Counted from the first letter of the stretch, positions 25,878 to 34,841 are shown. The stretch: 64,000 bases of DNA from Deltaproteobacteria bacterium (GCA_016182965.1 JACPFM010000014.1:1-64000); one strand, 5' to 3'. The notes: a model not told the origin generated them from the letters alone. Translations and numbers: made by a program.

Positions 25878-27177
25878 AGGCCGCTCCGAGGTGAAGGCTC
25901 GAGAAGTGATCGAGCGCGCCGCCGGCGACGTACGCCTCGCCGGGCTCCGGGTTCATCGCGTAGAAGAAGCGCGTGTAACGGAAGCCGAGCTGCGCCTCGA
26001 GTCCCTTGGTGACCGTGTATCCGAGGCCGACGTTCAGATCGACGCCGCCGAGATCGTGGTGCGGGAACCGCGACGCGACGGTGTCGCCGTCGGAGCCGCT
26101 GTCGTTCGCGAAGAGCCAGCCGAACCCGGCCATGGCGGCGACGGGGCCGAGAGGGACGCGGCCGTCGAGACCGAGCTTGATGTACCGGTATTTGACCGCG
26201 GGGACCTCCTTCGCGATGGTCGCCGGCGGGCTCGAGAAGGTGAACGACTCGCCGCCCCAGCCGATCGTCGGCATCAGCAGCGCGCCGTCCTTGCCCAGGT
26301 GCAGCCGGTAGCGCAGGCCGACGAAGAAGCGGTTCCACGACGTCTGGATCTTCTCGCCGCCGGCGGGCGCGGACTGCAGCGCGAGGGCCTGCGCGTAGCT
26401 CGCGACGATCCCGATGTCACCGAGCGCGCCCTTGCCGGCGAGCGGGTAGAGCTGCAGATCGAGCGCGATCGCCGGCGCGAACTTCACCCGGTAGGCGCGG
26501 AGGTTGCGCGTGATCGGCTGGTGGTAGGCGAAGATGCGGTTGGCGAGCTCCGCCCCGGCGCCGACGATGACCATCGCGTGCGGCACCTCGCCGGCCACGC
26601 GCTCCTCCACCTTCGGCGGCGGCGGCTCCTCCTCTTCCTTCTTCGGCTCCTCCACCTTGGGCGGCGCCTCCGGCGCGGGCGCGAACTTCTCGAGCGCCGG
26701 CATCACCGACGCGGCGACCGGCTTCGCGTCGTCGTCGCCCTTCTTCGCCGGCAGCGTCACCTCGTCCTCGCGCGCGAGGACGGTCGACTTCGGATCGACG
26801 ACCAGAATCGTCGCGACGCGGTCCTTCTTGGCCTTCTTCACCCGCACGATGACCACGACGTCGACGCTGTCGGCCTCGGCCGCCTTGCGCACCTTCTCGA
26901 GGAGCGCATCGCGCGTCTTCGTCGAATCGAGGGCCTTGCCCAGCGGGCCCTTGTGCCCGTGCTTCACGAGCGTGCCGGTGAAGATCTTGCTGTCGCCGGC
27001 GACGAGGCCCTTGGGCAGCTGCTCCTGCAGGTTCTTGGCGATGGCCTCGGCGCCTTCGCCTTCGGCGAGCACGATGGCGGTGCGATCGGCCGCCCACACG
27101 AGGGCGGTGAACAAGAGGGTTGCGACTGCGACGGCGACGAACAGCAGCGGCTTGAGGAATTTTCCAGCGTCGCGCAT
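25867..27177 (-). CDS. Outer-membrane beta-barrel protein with N-terminal periplasmic domain
   Basis: A 436-residue protein starting MRDAGKFLKPLLF with a signal peptide ending near ALVWA. Residues 30-160 are a soluble domain, followed by a Pro/Glu-rich linker. The C-terminal 230 residues alternate aromatic and glycine residues in barrel-like strands, ending LHLGAAYAY with a terminal aromatic residue as is usual for outer-membrane barrels. The frame can be read upstream to 27261, but those residues only translate A-family repeats, so ATG 27177 is preferred. Function unknown. Confidence 0.72.
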   Translation of the reverse strand: MRDAGKFLKPLLFVAVAVATLLFTALVWAADRTAIVLAEGEGAEAIAKNLQEQLPKGLVAGDSKIFTGTLVKHGHKGPLGKALDSTKTRDALLEKVRKAAEADSVDVVVIVRVKKAKKDRVATILVVDPKSTVLAREDEVTLPAKKGDDDAKPVAASVMPALEKFAPAPEAPPKVEEPKKEEEEPPPPKVEERVAGEVPHAMVIVGAGAELANRIFAYHQPITRNLRAYRVKFAPAIALDLQLYPLAGKGALGDIGIVASYAQALALQSAPAGGEKIQTSWNRFFVGLRYRLHLGKDGALLMPTIGWGGESFTFSSPPATIAKEVPAVKYRYIKLGLDGRVPLGPVAAMAGFGWLFANDSGSDGDTVASRFPHHDLGGVDLNVGLGYTVTKGLEAQLGFRYTRFFYAMNPEPGEAYVAGGALDHFSSLHLGAAYAY

Positions 27178-27227
27178 TTCGTGGTTCTCGGGGGACGCGG
27201 CCTTGCGAGTGTCGTGCCTGATGGAGA

Positions 27228-27373
27228 GGTCTAGAGTCCAGAGTCTAGAGTCCAGAGCCAACAGCCGAGACCCGACTCGCGAGCCTGGGCTCCAGACGCA
27301 ATCGACACGCAGTCAGCGAGAGTCGGCGACGAGACCCGCGACGCCCGACTCTGGACTCTAGACTCTAGACTCG
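27228..27373. repeat. Heptanucleotide element A4 (TCTAGAG family), inverted arms
   Basis: Left arm 27228-27259 and right arm 27347-27373 enclose about 87 bp. The spacer begins with CAACAGCCGAGAC, closely similar to the start of the A5 spacer. It lies between the PP2C stop and the start of the barrel gene. Confidence 0.88.
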
Positions 27374-27390
27374 ATTACGGCGTCGCGAGA

Positions 27391-28164
27391 CTACGCCACC
27401 CAGCGAAGCACGACAGCCGTGATGTTGTCGGGGCCGCCGTTCTCGTTCGCGCGGGCGATGAGCCGACGCACGGCGCCCTTCAAGTCGCTGGACGAGCGGA
27501 CGATGGCCAGGATGTCGTTGTCGTCGACGGGGCCGGAGAGGCCGTCGCTGCAGAGCACGAGGACGTCGCCCGCCTTCGGCTGCTCGTAGCGGGTGTCGAC
27601 CTTCACGTTCTCTTTCATGCCGAGGGCGCGGACGATGACGTTCTTGTGCGGGAAGTTGGCGATCTCCTCGGCGGAGAGGCGCTTCATCTTGATGTAGTCG
27701 TTGAGCAGCGAGTGGTCCTCGGTGAGCTGCTCGATCTTCCCGTCGCGGATGCGATAGATGCGCGAGTCGCCGACGTGCGACAGGTAGACGCCACCCTCGA
27801 CCGCGAACGCGGCGACCACGGTGGTGCCCATGCCGCGCTTGCCGATGTTGCCCTGCGCCTCCTCGTAGATCTTCAGGTTCGCCAGCTTGATCGAGGTGAT
27901 CAGGCGGTTCTCCTCGTACCCCTTGCCGCGGTCCATCTTGTAGGGCCACGTCTTGTCGGGGTCGGCGCTGGTCGCGCGGAAGAAGTCGCGGATGGTATCG
28001 ACGGCGAGCTTGCTCGCGACCTCGCCCGAGGCGTGGCCGCCCATGCCGTCGGCGACGATGTAGAGCCCCTCTTCTTCGAGGATCGCGAAGTTGTCCTCGT
28101 TGTGGTTGCGCTTCATCCCGACGTTCGTCTCGCCAACGACTTCGATGCGGAGCGGCTGGGGCAC
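27391..28164 (-). CDS. PP2C-family Ser/Thr protein phosphatase
   Basis: A 257-residue metal-dependent phosphatase (Stp1/PrpC type). The order of motifs is ETNVGMKRNHNEDNF, YIVADGMGGHASGEVAS (metal-binding Asp/Gly), VYLSHVGDSRIYRIRDG, LVLCSDGLSG and GGPDNITAVV, all intact. It would reverse phosphorylation by Hanks-type kinases; two are encoded in this window. GTG 28164 with GAGGA eight bases upstream is the chosen start, because the extra upstream codons are not conserved. Confidence 0.94.
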   Translation of the reverse strand: MPQPLRIEVVGETNVGMKRNHNEDNFAILEEEGLYIVADGMGGHASGEVASKLAVDTIRDFFRATSADPDKTWPYKMDRGKGYEENRLITSIKLANLKIYEEAQGNIGKRGMGTTVVAAFAVEGGVYLSHVGDSRIYRIRDGKIEQLTEDHSLLNDYIKMKRLSAEEIANFPHKNVIVRALGMKENVKVDTRYEQPKAGDVLVLCSDGLSGPVDDNDILAIVRSSSDLKGAVRRLIARANENGGPDNITAVVLRWVA

Positions 28165-28254
28165 GGACGATCCTCGAGGGTGAGTGCAAGGCGCGCGAAA
28201 GGGCGCGGGAGCCCGGTGATCGTGACGGTCCCCCCGCTTCCGTGTCAAACGTTT

Positions 28255-28344
28255 CTCGCCTGGCTCCTCGCCTGGCTCCTCGCCTGGCTCCTCGCCCGGC
28301 TCCTTGCCTGGCTCCTCGCCTGGCTCCTCGCCTGGCTCCTCGCG
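28255..28344. repeat. 12-bp tandem repeat, about seven copies
   Basis: The unit TGGCTCCTCGCC is repeated seven times (28261-28344) after a half copy. Only the fourth copy (two changes) and the last base differ. It lies in the divergent gap between the PP2C gene and the 3D-domain lipoprotein gene, close to both start sites, so copy number could affect expression. It is open in several frames but outside any supported gene. Confidence 0.92.
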
Positions 28345-28386
28345 AGGGGTTCACGAAGGTCGGGCCCGCCGTGTAGGCTCGGGGGC

Positions 28387-29085
28387 ATGCGACGGGCCCT
28401 CTCCCGGTCGCTCGCGGCGATCCTCGTTCTGGGGTGGGCGGCGAGCGGGTGCGGCGCGCGGGGCTCCGCCCGTCCGGCCGCGACCGTTTCCGGCCAGATG
28501 CCCGGCCAGTCCGGCGGGGGCGCGCCCGGTCCGGTGACCACGGCGCCCTCCGGCGGCCGCCCGGTCCGGGTGACCCTCTACCATCTGGCCTCCCAGCCCT
28601 GTCCCGACGCTGCACAGGTCGCCCTCCCGCGCTGCGGCGGCGGAGCGATCGCGCTCGTGTCGCACGGATTCCTCAAGGCCGCGAAGATGCAAGGGTCGGC
28701 GAAGCTGTGCGACGGCCGCGTGGTGAGCGTCGGCAAGCTCTCGCCGGTCTGCTTCCGCGTCGCCGCCGAGGGCTTCCCCTGGGGGGCCACGGCCTCGGGG
28801 AGGCCGGCGGCGCCGTTCCGCTCGATCGCCGTCGACCCGAAGGTCTTCACGCTCGGGCGCTGGTACTACGTGCGCGAGCTCGACGGCCTCGCGCTGCCGC
28901 CGCCCGCCGAGGGCAAGAAGCACGACGGCTGCGTGCGCGCCGACGACGTGGGCGGCGCGGTGAAGGGCGATCTCGTCGACCTGTTCGTCGGCTCGCGGGC
29001 GGCGGTCATGGCCCTCGGCGCGAGGCTCACCTCGTTCCACCTCGCCGACGGAGACCACTACTGCGCGCAGGCCGGTCCGCTGTGA
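28387..29085 (+). CDS. 3D-domain lipoprotein (MltA-C-terminal/resuscitation-factor-type fold)
   Basis: A 232-residue protein with an N-terminal lipoprotein signal (LAAILVLGWAASGC). The C-terminal part contains IAVDPKVFTLGRWYYV and RADDVGGAVKGDLVDLFVGS, the three-aspartate pattern of the 3D domain (PF06725) found in MltA-type lytic transglycosylases and YabE/YuiC proteins. It probably acts on peptidoglycan from the outer membrane. Its stop overlaps the GTG start of wbpD. Confidence 0.8.
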   Translation: MRRALSRSLAAILVLGWAASGCGARGSARPAATVSGQMPGQSGGGAPGPVTTAPSGGRPVRVTLYHLASQPCPDAAQVALPRCGGGAIALVSHGFLKAAKMQGSAKLCDGRVVSVGKLSPVCFRVAAEGFPWGATASGRPAAPFRSIAVDPKVFTLGRWYYVRELDGLALPPPAEGKKHDGCVRADDVGGAVKGDLVDLFVGSRAAVMALGARLTSFHLADGDHYCAQAGPL

Positions 29086-29681
29086 GCGCGCTGCCAACAG
29101 ACGTCTTCGTGCACCCGACCGCGGTGGTCGACCTGCCGTGCGTCATCGGCGCCGGCACGAAGATCTGGCACTTCACCCACGTGATGTCCGGCGCGCGCAT
29201 CGGCCGCGGGTGCACCCTCGGGCAGGGGGTGTTCGTCGCCTCGACCGCCGTGGTCGGCGACGGGTGCAAGGTGCAGAACCACGTCTCGCTCTTCGACGGC
29301 GTGGAGCTCGAGGACGAGGTGTTCCTCGGACCGTCCTGCGTGTTCACCAACGTGAAGAACCCGCGCGCCGCCGTCTCCCGAAGGCACGCGTTCGCGCGCA
29401 CGCGGGTGCGGCGCGGCGCGACGATCGGCGCGAACGCCACCGTGCTCTGCGGCGTGACCATCGGGCGCTTCGCCATGATCGGCGCCGGCGCGGTGGTCAC
29501 CCGCGACGTGGCCGAGCACGCGATCGTCGTCGGCGCTCCCGCGCGCGCGGTCGGTTGGGCGAGCCGGCACGGCCACCGGCTCGCGCTCGACGATCGCGGG
29601 CGCGGGCGCTGCCCCGAGTCGGGCGTCGAGTACGAGCTCCGCGACGGGCGGCTGCACGAGATCGGGGAGGGCGCGCCGTGA
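29082..29681 (+). CDS. wbpD: UDP-2-acetamido-3-amino-2,3-dideoxyglucuronate N-acetyltransferase (WbpD-type)
   Basis: A 199-residue left-handed beta-helix acyltransferase made of hexapeptide repeats (IGAGTKIWHF, GRGCTLGQGVFVAS, RRGATIGANATVLCGVTIG). IWHF, VFTNVKNPRA and VVVGAPARAVGW are characteristic of WbpD/WlbB. It acetylates the 3-amino group produced by WbpE. The GTG start is inside the TGA of the preceding gene (GTGA), and its own stop overlaps the GTG of wbpE, so the three genes are translationally coupled. Confidence 0.92.
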   Translation: MSALPTDVFVHPTAVVDLPCVIGAGTKIWHFTHVMSGARIGRGCTLGQGVFVASTAVVGDGCKVQNHVSLFDGVELEDEVFLGPSCVFTNVKNPRAAVSRRHAFARTRVRRGATIGANATVLCGVTIGRFAMIGAGAVVTRDVAEHAIVVGAPARAVGWASRHGHRLALDDRGRGRCPESGVEYELRDGRLHEIGEGAP

Positions 29682-30838
29682 TCCGGATGCTCGATCCGAC
29701 GAGGCTCGCCGACGACGAGCGCGCGCTCCTCCGCGAGGCCTTCGACCGCGTGCTCGAGGGCGGCAGCTTCATCCTCGGCCCGGAGGTCGAGCGCTTCGAG
29801 CAGGAGATCGCCGCGTTCCTCGGCGTGCGGCACGCGATCGGCGTCTCCTCCGGCACCGACGCGCTGATCGTCTCGCTGCTCTCGCTCGGCGTCGGCCCGG
29901 GCGACGAGGTCATCTGCCCGGCGTACACGTTCTTCGCGACCGCCGGCGCCATCGCGCGCGTCGGCGCGACGCCGGTGTTCGCCGACGTCGAGCTGCACGA
30001 CTTCATGTCGAGCGCCGAGGCGATCGCCGCCCGCATCGGGCCGCGCACCCGCGCGATCGTCGCCGTGCACCTGTTCGGACAGGCCGCCGAGATCGACCGG
30101 ATGCTCGATTGGGGCGTCCCGGTCGTCGAGGACGCCGCGCAGGCGATCGGCGCCACGCTGGGCGGGCGCAGGGTCGGCTCGTTCGGCGCGCTCGGCGCGT
30201 TCTCCTTCTTCCCCTCGAAGAACCTCGCCGCGCTCGGCGACGGCGGCCTGGTCACCACGAACGACGACGACCTCGCGGAGAAGGCGCGCACCTTGCGGGT
30301 GCACGGCGCGCGCCGCCGCAACCACCACGAGCTGCTCGGCGGAAACTACCGGCTCGACGCGCTGCAGGCCGCGGCGCTCCGGGTGCGGCTGCCGCGCCTC
30401 GGCGACCGCACCGCCCGCCGCGTCGCGATCGCCGAACGCTACCGCGAGGGCCTGCGCGCCGCGGGCGTCGGGGTCGCCAACGAGGGGCAGTTCATCGATC
30501 GAGACGCCGATCGAGACGATGTCGTGCTGCTGCCGCGCGTCGTCCGCGGCGAGCACGTGCACAACCAGTTCGTCGTCCGCGTCGCCGCCCGCGTGCGCGA
30601 CCCGCTGCGGGCGACGCTGCTCGAGCGAGGGATCGAGACCGCGGTCTACTACCCGGAGATCCTCCCGCACCAGCCCTGCTTCGCGCACCTCCCCGACGCG
30701 CGCGCGCCGTTCGGGGGCGCTTCGACCGCAGCGGCCGAGACGATCGCGCTGCCGATCGATCCCGCCCTGCGCGAGGACGAGATCGACACGGTCATCGCGA
30801 CGATCGCCCGGGGGTGTGACGGCGCGCGCCGTCGCTGA
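29678..30838 (+). CDS. wbpE: UDP-2-acetamido-2-deoxy-3-oxo-glucuronate aminotransferase (WbpE-type, DegT/DnrJ/EryC1)
   Basis: A 386-residue PLP-dependent sugar aminotransferase. It contains GSFILGPEVERFEQE, GVSSGTDALIVSL (phosphate binding), VEDAAQAIGA and the PLP lysine in FFPSKNLAALGDGG. It converts the 3-keto sugar made by WlbA to the 3-amino sugar, which WbpD then acetylates. Compared with Pseudomonas WbpE there is a small insertion of about 15-20 acidic residues near residue 270 (FIDRDADRDDVVLL). Coupled to wbpD by a 4-bp overlap. Confidence 0.92.
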   Translation: MIRMLDPTRLADDERALLREAFDRVLEGGSFILGPEVERFEQEIAAFLGVRHAIGVSSGTDALIVSLLSLGVGPGDEVICPAYTFFATAGAIARVGATPVFADVELHDFMSSAEAIAARIGPRTRAIVAVHLFGQAAEIDRMLDWGVPVVEDAAQAIGATLGGRRVGSFGALGAFSFFPSKNLAALGDGGLVTTNDDDLAEKARTLRVHGARRRNHHELLGGNYRLDALQAAALRVRLPRLGDRTARRVAIAERYREGLRAAGVGVANEGQFIDRDADRDDVVLLPRVVRGEHVHNQFVVRVAARVRDPLRATLLERGIETAVYYPEILPHQPCFAHLPDARAPFGGASTAAAETIALPIDPALREDEIDTVIATIARGCDGARRR

Positions 30839-30879
30839 CCCTTTTCGTCGCGCGGCGTTCGTTCTAGCCCGAGCGGCGC

Positions 30880-31197
30880 ATGTCCAAGCGCCTCGAAGCG
30901 ATCCAGAAGATGCTCGCCGCCGGCAACCGAGACCCGTTCACGCGCTACGCGCTCGCGCTCGAGCTCAAGTCGCTCGGCCGCAACGACGAGTCGCTCGCCG
31001 CGTTCGAGGAGCTGCGCGCCGCGGATCCGAGCTACGTCCCGCAGTACCTGATGGCGGGCGGGGTCGCCGAGGCGCTCGAGAAGAACGACGAGGCGCTGCG
31101 CTGGTACGACGAGGGCATCGCCGCGGCGCGCGCGAAGGGCGACTCGCACGCGCTGTCGGAGCTGGAGCAGGCGCGGGCGGCGGCGTCGTCGAAGTAG
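30880..31197 (+). CDS. Small TPR protein
   Basis: A 105-residue all-helical protein with about two and a half tetratricopeptide repeats (RYALALELKSLGRNDESLAAFEEL; ALEKNDEALRWYDEGIAAA). It has no signal peptide. A similar single-TPR protein is encoded at 33708. Likely a scaffold or chaperone; no partner is evident. Confidence 0.78.
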   Translation: MSKRLEAIQKMLAAGNRDPFTRYALALELKSLGRNDESLAAFEELRAADPSYVPQYLMAGGVAEALEKNDEALRWYDEGIAAARAKGDSHALSELEQARAAASSK

Positions 31198-31243
31198 AGG
31201 GAGCTCCTCGCGAGAGCTTCTCTCGAAGCAGAGAGAGAATTGT

Positions 31244-31432
31244 CTTTTGTCCGCGGGCTGAAGCCCTCGGCAACCCGTGCAAGCCCAGCTCTGCTGGGCT
31301 ACATCGCATGGTCAGCAAGCGTTGGCACTACAACCGCGCGCAGAACCTGCTCGACATCCCGAGCCGGTCCGCTCAGCCCGGCGAAGCCGGGCTTGAGGGA
31401 TCTTGCCGTGGGCTTCAGCCCGCGGACAAAAG
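31244..31432. repeat. 189-bp element with perfect 23-bp terminal inverted repeats and two internal hairpins
   Basis: Positions 31244-31266 are the exact reverse complement of 31410-31432. Inside are two hairpins of one design: AGCCCAGC-tct-GCTGGGCT (31282-31300) and AGCCCGGC-gaa-GCCGGGCT (31375-31393). It occupies the gap between the converging TPR and helicase genes and could act as a two-way terminator. The outer sequence itself contains GGGCTGAAGCCC, a motif seen in REP-like elements of other bacteria. It is unrelated to the heptanucleotide families. Confidence 0.92.
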
Positions 31433-31494
31433 CTTCTTCCCTCGAACTCTGCCTCACCCCCTCCTCAAACTCTGCCTCACACTCTCCCTCTTCC

Positions 31495-33555
31495 CTAGAA
31501 CTTCGGCCGCCCCCCGAACCCCGCCAGGGCCTTCGCGGTCCGCTCGCGCATCTGCTCCGGGCTCTGCCGCACGACCTCCGTCACCTCCCGGATCTCCACG
31601 AGGTGGTTCGGGACGTCCGCGAGGAAGCGGCTGGGCAGCCGCGCCGCCGGCGCGCCGCGAGACGAGCGCGCGCGCGACCGGCACAGGTAGAGGCGCTCCT
31701 TGGCGCGCGTCACTCCGACGTAGAAGAGGCGTCGCTCCTCGTCGATGCCGTCCTCGACGAGCACCGCCGCGCCCGACTCGTCGGTCTTGAAGTCGACGAT
31801 GTCGGTCGCCTTCGGATCGAGCGTGCGCTTGTGCGGGAGGATGCCCTCCTCGAGGCCGATGAGGAACACGACGTCGTACTCGAGGCCCTTGGCGCCGTGC
31901 AGCGTCGTCAAGGTCACCACCTCGGTCTTCTGCTCCTCCTCGTCGCCGAAGCGCAGCGTCATGCGGTGGAGGAACTCGGCGATCGACGGCGTTCGCCTGG
32001 CCTCGAGGTCCCACGCCGAGTCTTCGGCGCGCTGCCAGTAGCGATCGAGCGAGCGGAACAGGCTCTCGACGTTGCCCCAGCGCTTCTCGGCGGCGGTGCC
32101 CGAGGCGGAGCCGGCCCAGAGGTCCTCCTTGAGGCGGATCTTCTCCGACAGCTCGCGGGCGACGACCGCCGGCGGCCGGCCGTGGAACAGCGGCACGTCG
32201 CGCGCGATGGCGTACGCCTCGAGCCGATGGAGCGCCTGCTCGCCGATGCCGCGCGCGGGGTAGTTGATGACGCGGCGGAGCGAGATCTCGTCGAGCGGGT
32301 GCACGGCGAGCTTGAGGTACGAGAGCAGGTCCTTGACCTCCTTGCGCTCGAAGAAGGTCTGCCCGCCGATGAGCACGTAGGCCACGCCGCGCTCGCGGAG
32401 CGCCTGCTCGATGAGCTCCGCCTGTTTGTTCGAGCGGTAGATCACGGCGATCTGGCTCGGCGACCGCCCGTCCTTGATCAGCCGATCGGCCTCGCTGGCG
32501 ACGAACGAAGCCTCGACCTCGGGCAGCGCGCAGGTGACCAGCTGCAGCATGTCGCCGCCGGTCTTCGTGGTGAAGAGCTCCTTCTTGTACTTCTTGTTCG
32601 GCATGTTGCCGATGACCGCGTTGGCCGCCTCGAGCACCGGCGCGCGGGAGCGATAGTTCTGCTCCAGCTTGACGACCCTGGCGCCGGGGAAGTGCTCCTC
32701 GAACGAGAGGATGTTGGTCACGTCGGCGCCGCGCCACGCGTAGATCGACTGATCGTCGTCGCCGACGACCGTGATGTTCTTGTGCGCGCCGACCACCAGT
32801 CGCAGGAGCTCGAGCTGCGCCTTGTTGGTGTCCTGGTACTCGTCGACGAGCACGTACCGGAACTTCCGCTGCCACTTGTCGCGCAGCTCGGGGAACTTCT
32901 CGAGCAGCCGCACCGGCTCGCAGATCAGGTCGTCGAAGTCGAGCGCGTGGAAGCCGCGCAGCGCGGCGATGTACTTGCCGTAGATGACCTTGGCCGCGGC
33001 CTGGTACAGCGCGGCCTCGCCGTCGAGATCGCCGCCGTCGGGCATGCTCTCGGGCGTCTCGAACGCGTTCTTCGCGAGCGAGATGCGGTTGAGGATCGCC
33101 GCCGCATCGAGGCGCCGGCCTCCGGCGCGATCGTCCTGCGTGGACCGGCGCTCGCCGTCGACGTGCAGGTTGCGCATCAGCTCGCGGATGGTGCCGACCG
33201 CGTCGGACTGATCGAAGATGGTGAAGCCGGCGCCGAACCCGAGGTAGCGCGCCTCGCGCTGGAGGAACCCGAGGCCGAACGAGTGGAACGTCGAGACGGT
33301 GAGCCCCTGGGCCGCCCGCGCGCCGGTCAGCGCGATGACGCGCTCGAGCATCTCCTCGGCGGCCTTGTTGGTGAAGGTCACCGCGAGGATCGCGCTCGCC
33401 GGCACGCCCGAGGCGAGCAGGCGCGCGATGCGCATCGTGATCACGCGCGTCTTGCCCGAACCGGCGCCGGCGAGCACGAGCAGCGGTCCGTCTCCGTGCA
33501 CGACCGCGGCGCGCTGGGCGTCGTTGAGGCCCTCGGCGAACTTCTCCGGCGACAT
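31495..33555 (-). CDS. UvrD/Rep/PcrA-family DNA helicase
   Basis: A 686-residue superfamily 1A helicase with GLNDAQRAAV (Q motif), Walker A AGAGSGKT, FTNKAAEEM (Ia), DFDDL, Walker B LVDEYQDTN, GDDDQSIYAWRGA (III), EQNYRS (IV), TLHGAKGLEYDVVFLIG (V) and RRLFYVGVTRAKE (VI). All motifs are intact. It likely unwinds DNA in repair or replication restart. ATG 33555 gives the usual short N-terminus; a GTG at 33591 would add 12 residues. It is somewhat nearer to Rep/UvrD-like proteins than to AddA. No repair partner is next to it. Confidence 0.94.
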   Translation of the reverse strand: MSPEKFAEGLNDAQRAAVVHGDGPLLVLAGAGSGKTRVITMRIARLLASGVPASAILAVTFTNKAAEEMLERVIALTGARAAQGLTVSTFHSFGLGFLQREARYLGFGAGFTIFDQSDAVGTIRELMRNLHVDGERRSTQDDRAGGRRLDAAAILNRISLAKNAFETPESMPDGGDLDGEAALYQAAAKVIYGKYIAALRGFHALDFDDLICEPVRLLEKFPELRDKWQRKFRYVLVDEYQDTNKAQLELLRLVVGAHKNITVVGDDDQSIYAWRGADVTNILSFEEHFPGARVVKLEQNYRSRAPVLEAANAVIGNMPNKKYKKELFTTKTGGDMLQLVTCALPEVEASFVASEADRLIKDGRSPSQIAVIYRSNKQAELIEQALRERGVAYVLIGGQTFFERKEVKDLLSYLKLAVHPLDEISLRRVINYPARGIGEQALHRLEAYAIARDVPLFHGRPPAVVARELSEKIRLKEDLWAGSASGTAAEKRWGNVESLFRSLDRYWQRAEDSAWDLEARRTPSIAEFLHRMTLRFGDEEEQKTEVVTLTTLHGAKGLEYDVVFLIGLEEGILPHKRTLDPKATDIVDFKTDESGAAVLVEDGIDEERRLFYVGVTRAKERLYLCRSRARSSRGAPAARLPSRFLADVPNHLVEIREVTEVVRQSPEQMRERTAKALAGFGGRPKF

Positions 33556-33707
33556 CGACCCTCTTGCAGAGCGCACGGGCTCCGGAGACACAAGCTTGAT
33601 TTTGCACCGGTGCGCTCGCGTCCGTGTGCCTGCCGGCGCGAGGCCCCCCGGCGTGCTACGCTTACGGCCCCGTGCCGTCGAACCCGTACTCGATACCGCC
33701 GACTGCC

Positions 33708-33917
33708 ATGGCTGGACTCCTCGAGTCCTACGAGAGCGATCCAGACGGCCTCGACGCGCCCTCGCTGCTCATCCTGGCGCGCGCCTTCGAGCGCATGGGC
33801 TGCGATCAGCAGGCGCTCGACTGCGCCGATCGCGCGGCGCGCATCGATCCGGACTCCAAGCCCGAGGCGGTCGCCGTCGCGCGCAAGTGCATCGGCCGGC
33901 AGTCGGGGCTCGTCTGA
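33708..33917 (+). CDS. Very small TPR-like protein
   Basis: A protein of 69 residues from ATG 33708, or 81 from GTG 33672. It contains one TPR-like helix pair (LLILARAFERMGCDQQALDCADRAARIDPDS). It is similar in design to the TPR protein at 30880. No function is known. Element A5 begins directly after its stop codon. Confidence 0.55.
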   Translation: MAGLLESYESDPDGLDAPSLLILARAFERMGCDQQALDCADRAARIDPDSKPEAVAVARKCIGRQSGLV

Positions 33918-34067
33918 GTGCAGAGTCTAGAGTCCAGAGTCTAGAGTCTAGAGTCTAGAGTCCGGAGCCAGCAGCCCGAGACGAGAGCGCACTCCGTGCA
34001 GCTGAGTGGCGACCACCGCGTGCGTCGTCACGGCCACTCAAGACTCTAGACTCTGGACTCTAGACCC
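33916..34067. repeat. Heptanucleotide element A5 (TCTAGAG family), inverted arms
   Basis: The left arm (33916-33965, about six units) starts at the stop codon of the small TPR gene. The right arm is 34041-34067. The spacer is about 75 bp and begins CAGCAGCCCGAGACGAG. Confidence 0.9.
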
Positions 34068-34109
34068 CGCGAAGCATCCACCTCATCGCCGTCGCCCGTG
34101 GCCCGAGCG

Positions 34110-34841
34110 TCAGAGCCTGCCGCGGAGCGCGTCGAGCCGCAGCTTCCACACCACGCCGACGGCCTCGGCGAAGATCTTCCGGCTCATCTTCGAGGCGCCC
34201 TGGCGGCGATCGACGAATACGATGGGGACCTCGGCGACCTTGAAGCCCTTGCGCAGCAGGCGGAAGGTCATCTCGATCTGGAAGGAGTAGCCCTCGCTCC
34301 TGACGTTCGGCAGATCGATCGCCTCGAGCGCGCGGCGGCGGAAGGCCTTGTAGCCGCTCGTCAGATCGCGCACGCCGAGGCCGAGGATGGTGCGCGAGTA
34401 GAGCGAGCCGCCCTTCGACAGCACGTGCCGGCCGACGCCCCAGCCGTCGACGCCGCCGCCGGGGATGTTGCGCGAGCCGATGACCAGATCGGCGCCGGCG
34501 TCGAGCGCGCGCTCGAACTGCGGGAGGTACTGCGGATCGTGGGACAGATCCGTGTCCATCTCGTAGAAGAACTCGTACTGCGGATCGGCGAGGCCCTTGG
34601 CGAACGCCTCGCGGTAGGCGCTGCCGAGCCCGAGCTTGCCGGGCCGATGCATGACCCGAACGCGCGGATCGCGCGCCGCGAGCTCGTCGGCGAGCTGCCC
34701 CGTGCCGTCGGGGCTGTTGTCGTCGACCACGAGCACGTGCGCCTTGGGCGCCCAGCGGAACACGCCCTCGAGGAAGGACGCGAGGTTGTCGCGCTCGTTG
34801 AAGGTCGGCGTGACGATCAGCGACCGGTCGCCTTCGGACAT
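34110..34841 (-). CDS. Polyprenol-phosphate mannosyltransferase-like GT2 enzyme (Dpm1-type)
   Basis: A 243-residue family 2 glycosyltransferase: VTPTFNERDNL, VVDDNSPDGTG and the DXD-type motif MDTDLSHDP, then GSRNIPGGGVDGW and RDLTSGYKAFRR, all typical of Dpm1/polyprenol monophosphomannose synthases. It has no C-terminal membrane segment, like the soluble Dpm1 subgroup. It would load mannose or another hexose onto polyprenyl phosphate. The neighbouring divergent gene makes polyprenyl diphosphate, which fits that role. Confidence 0.9.
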   Translation of the reverse strand: MSEGDRSLIVTPTFNERDNLASFLEGVFRWAPKAHVLVVDDNSPDGTGQLADELAARDPRVRVMHRPGKLGLGSAYREAFAKGLADPQYEFFYEMDTDLSHDPQYLPQFERALDAGADLVIGSRNIPGGGVDGWGVGRHVLSKGGSLYSRTILGLGVRDLTSGYKAFRRRALEAIDLPNVRSEGYSFQIEMTFRLLRKGFKVAEVPIVFVDRRQGASKMSRKIFAEAVGVVWKLRLDALRGRL

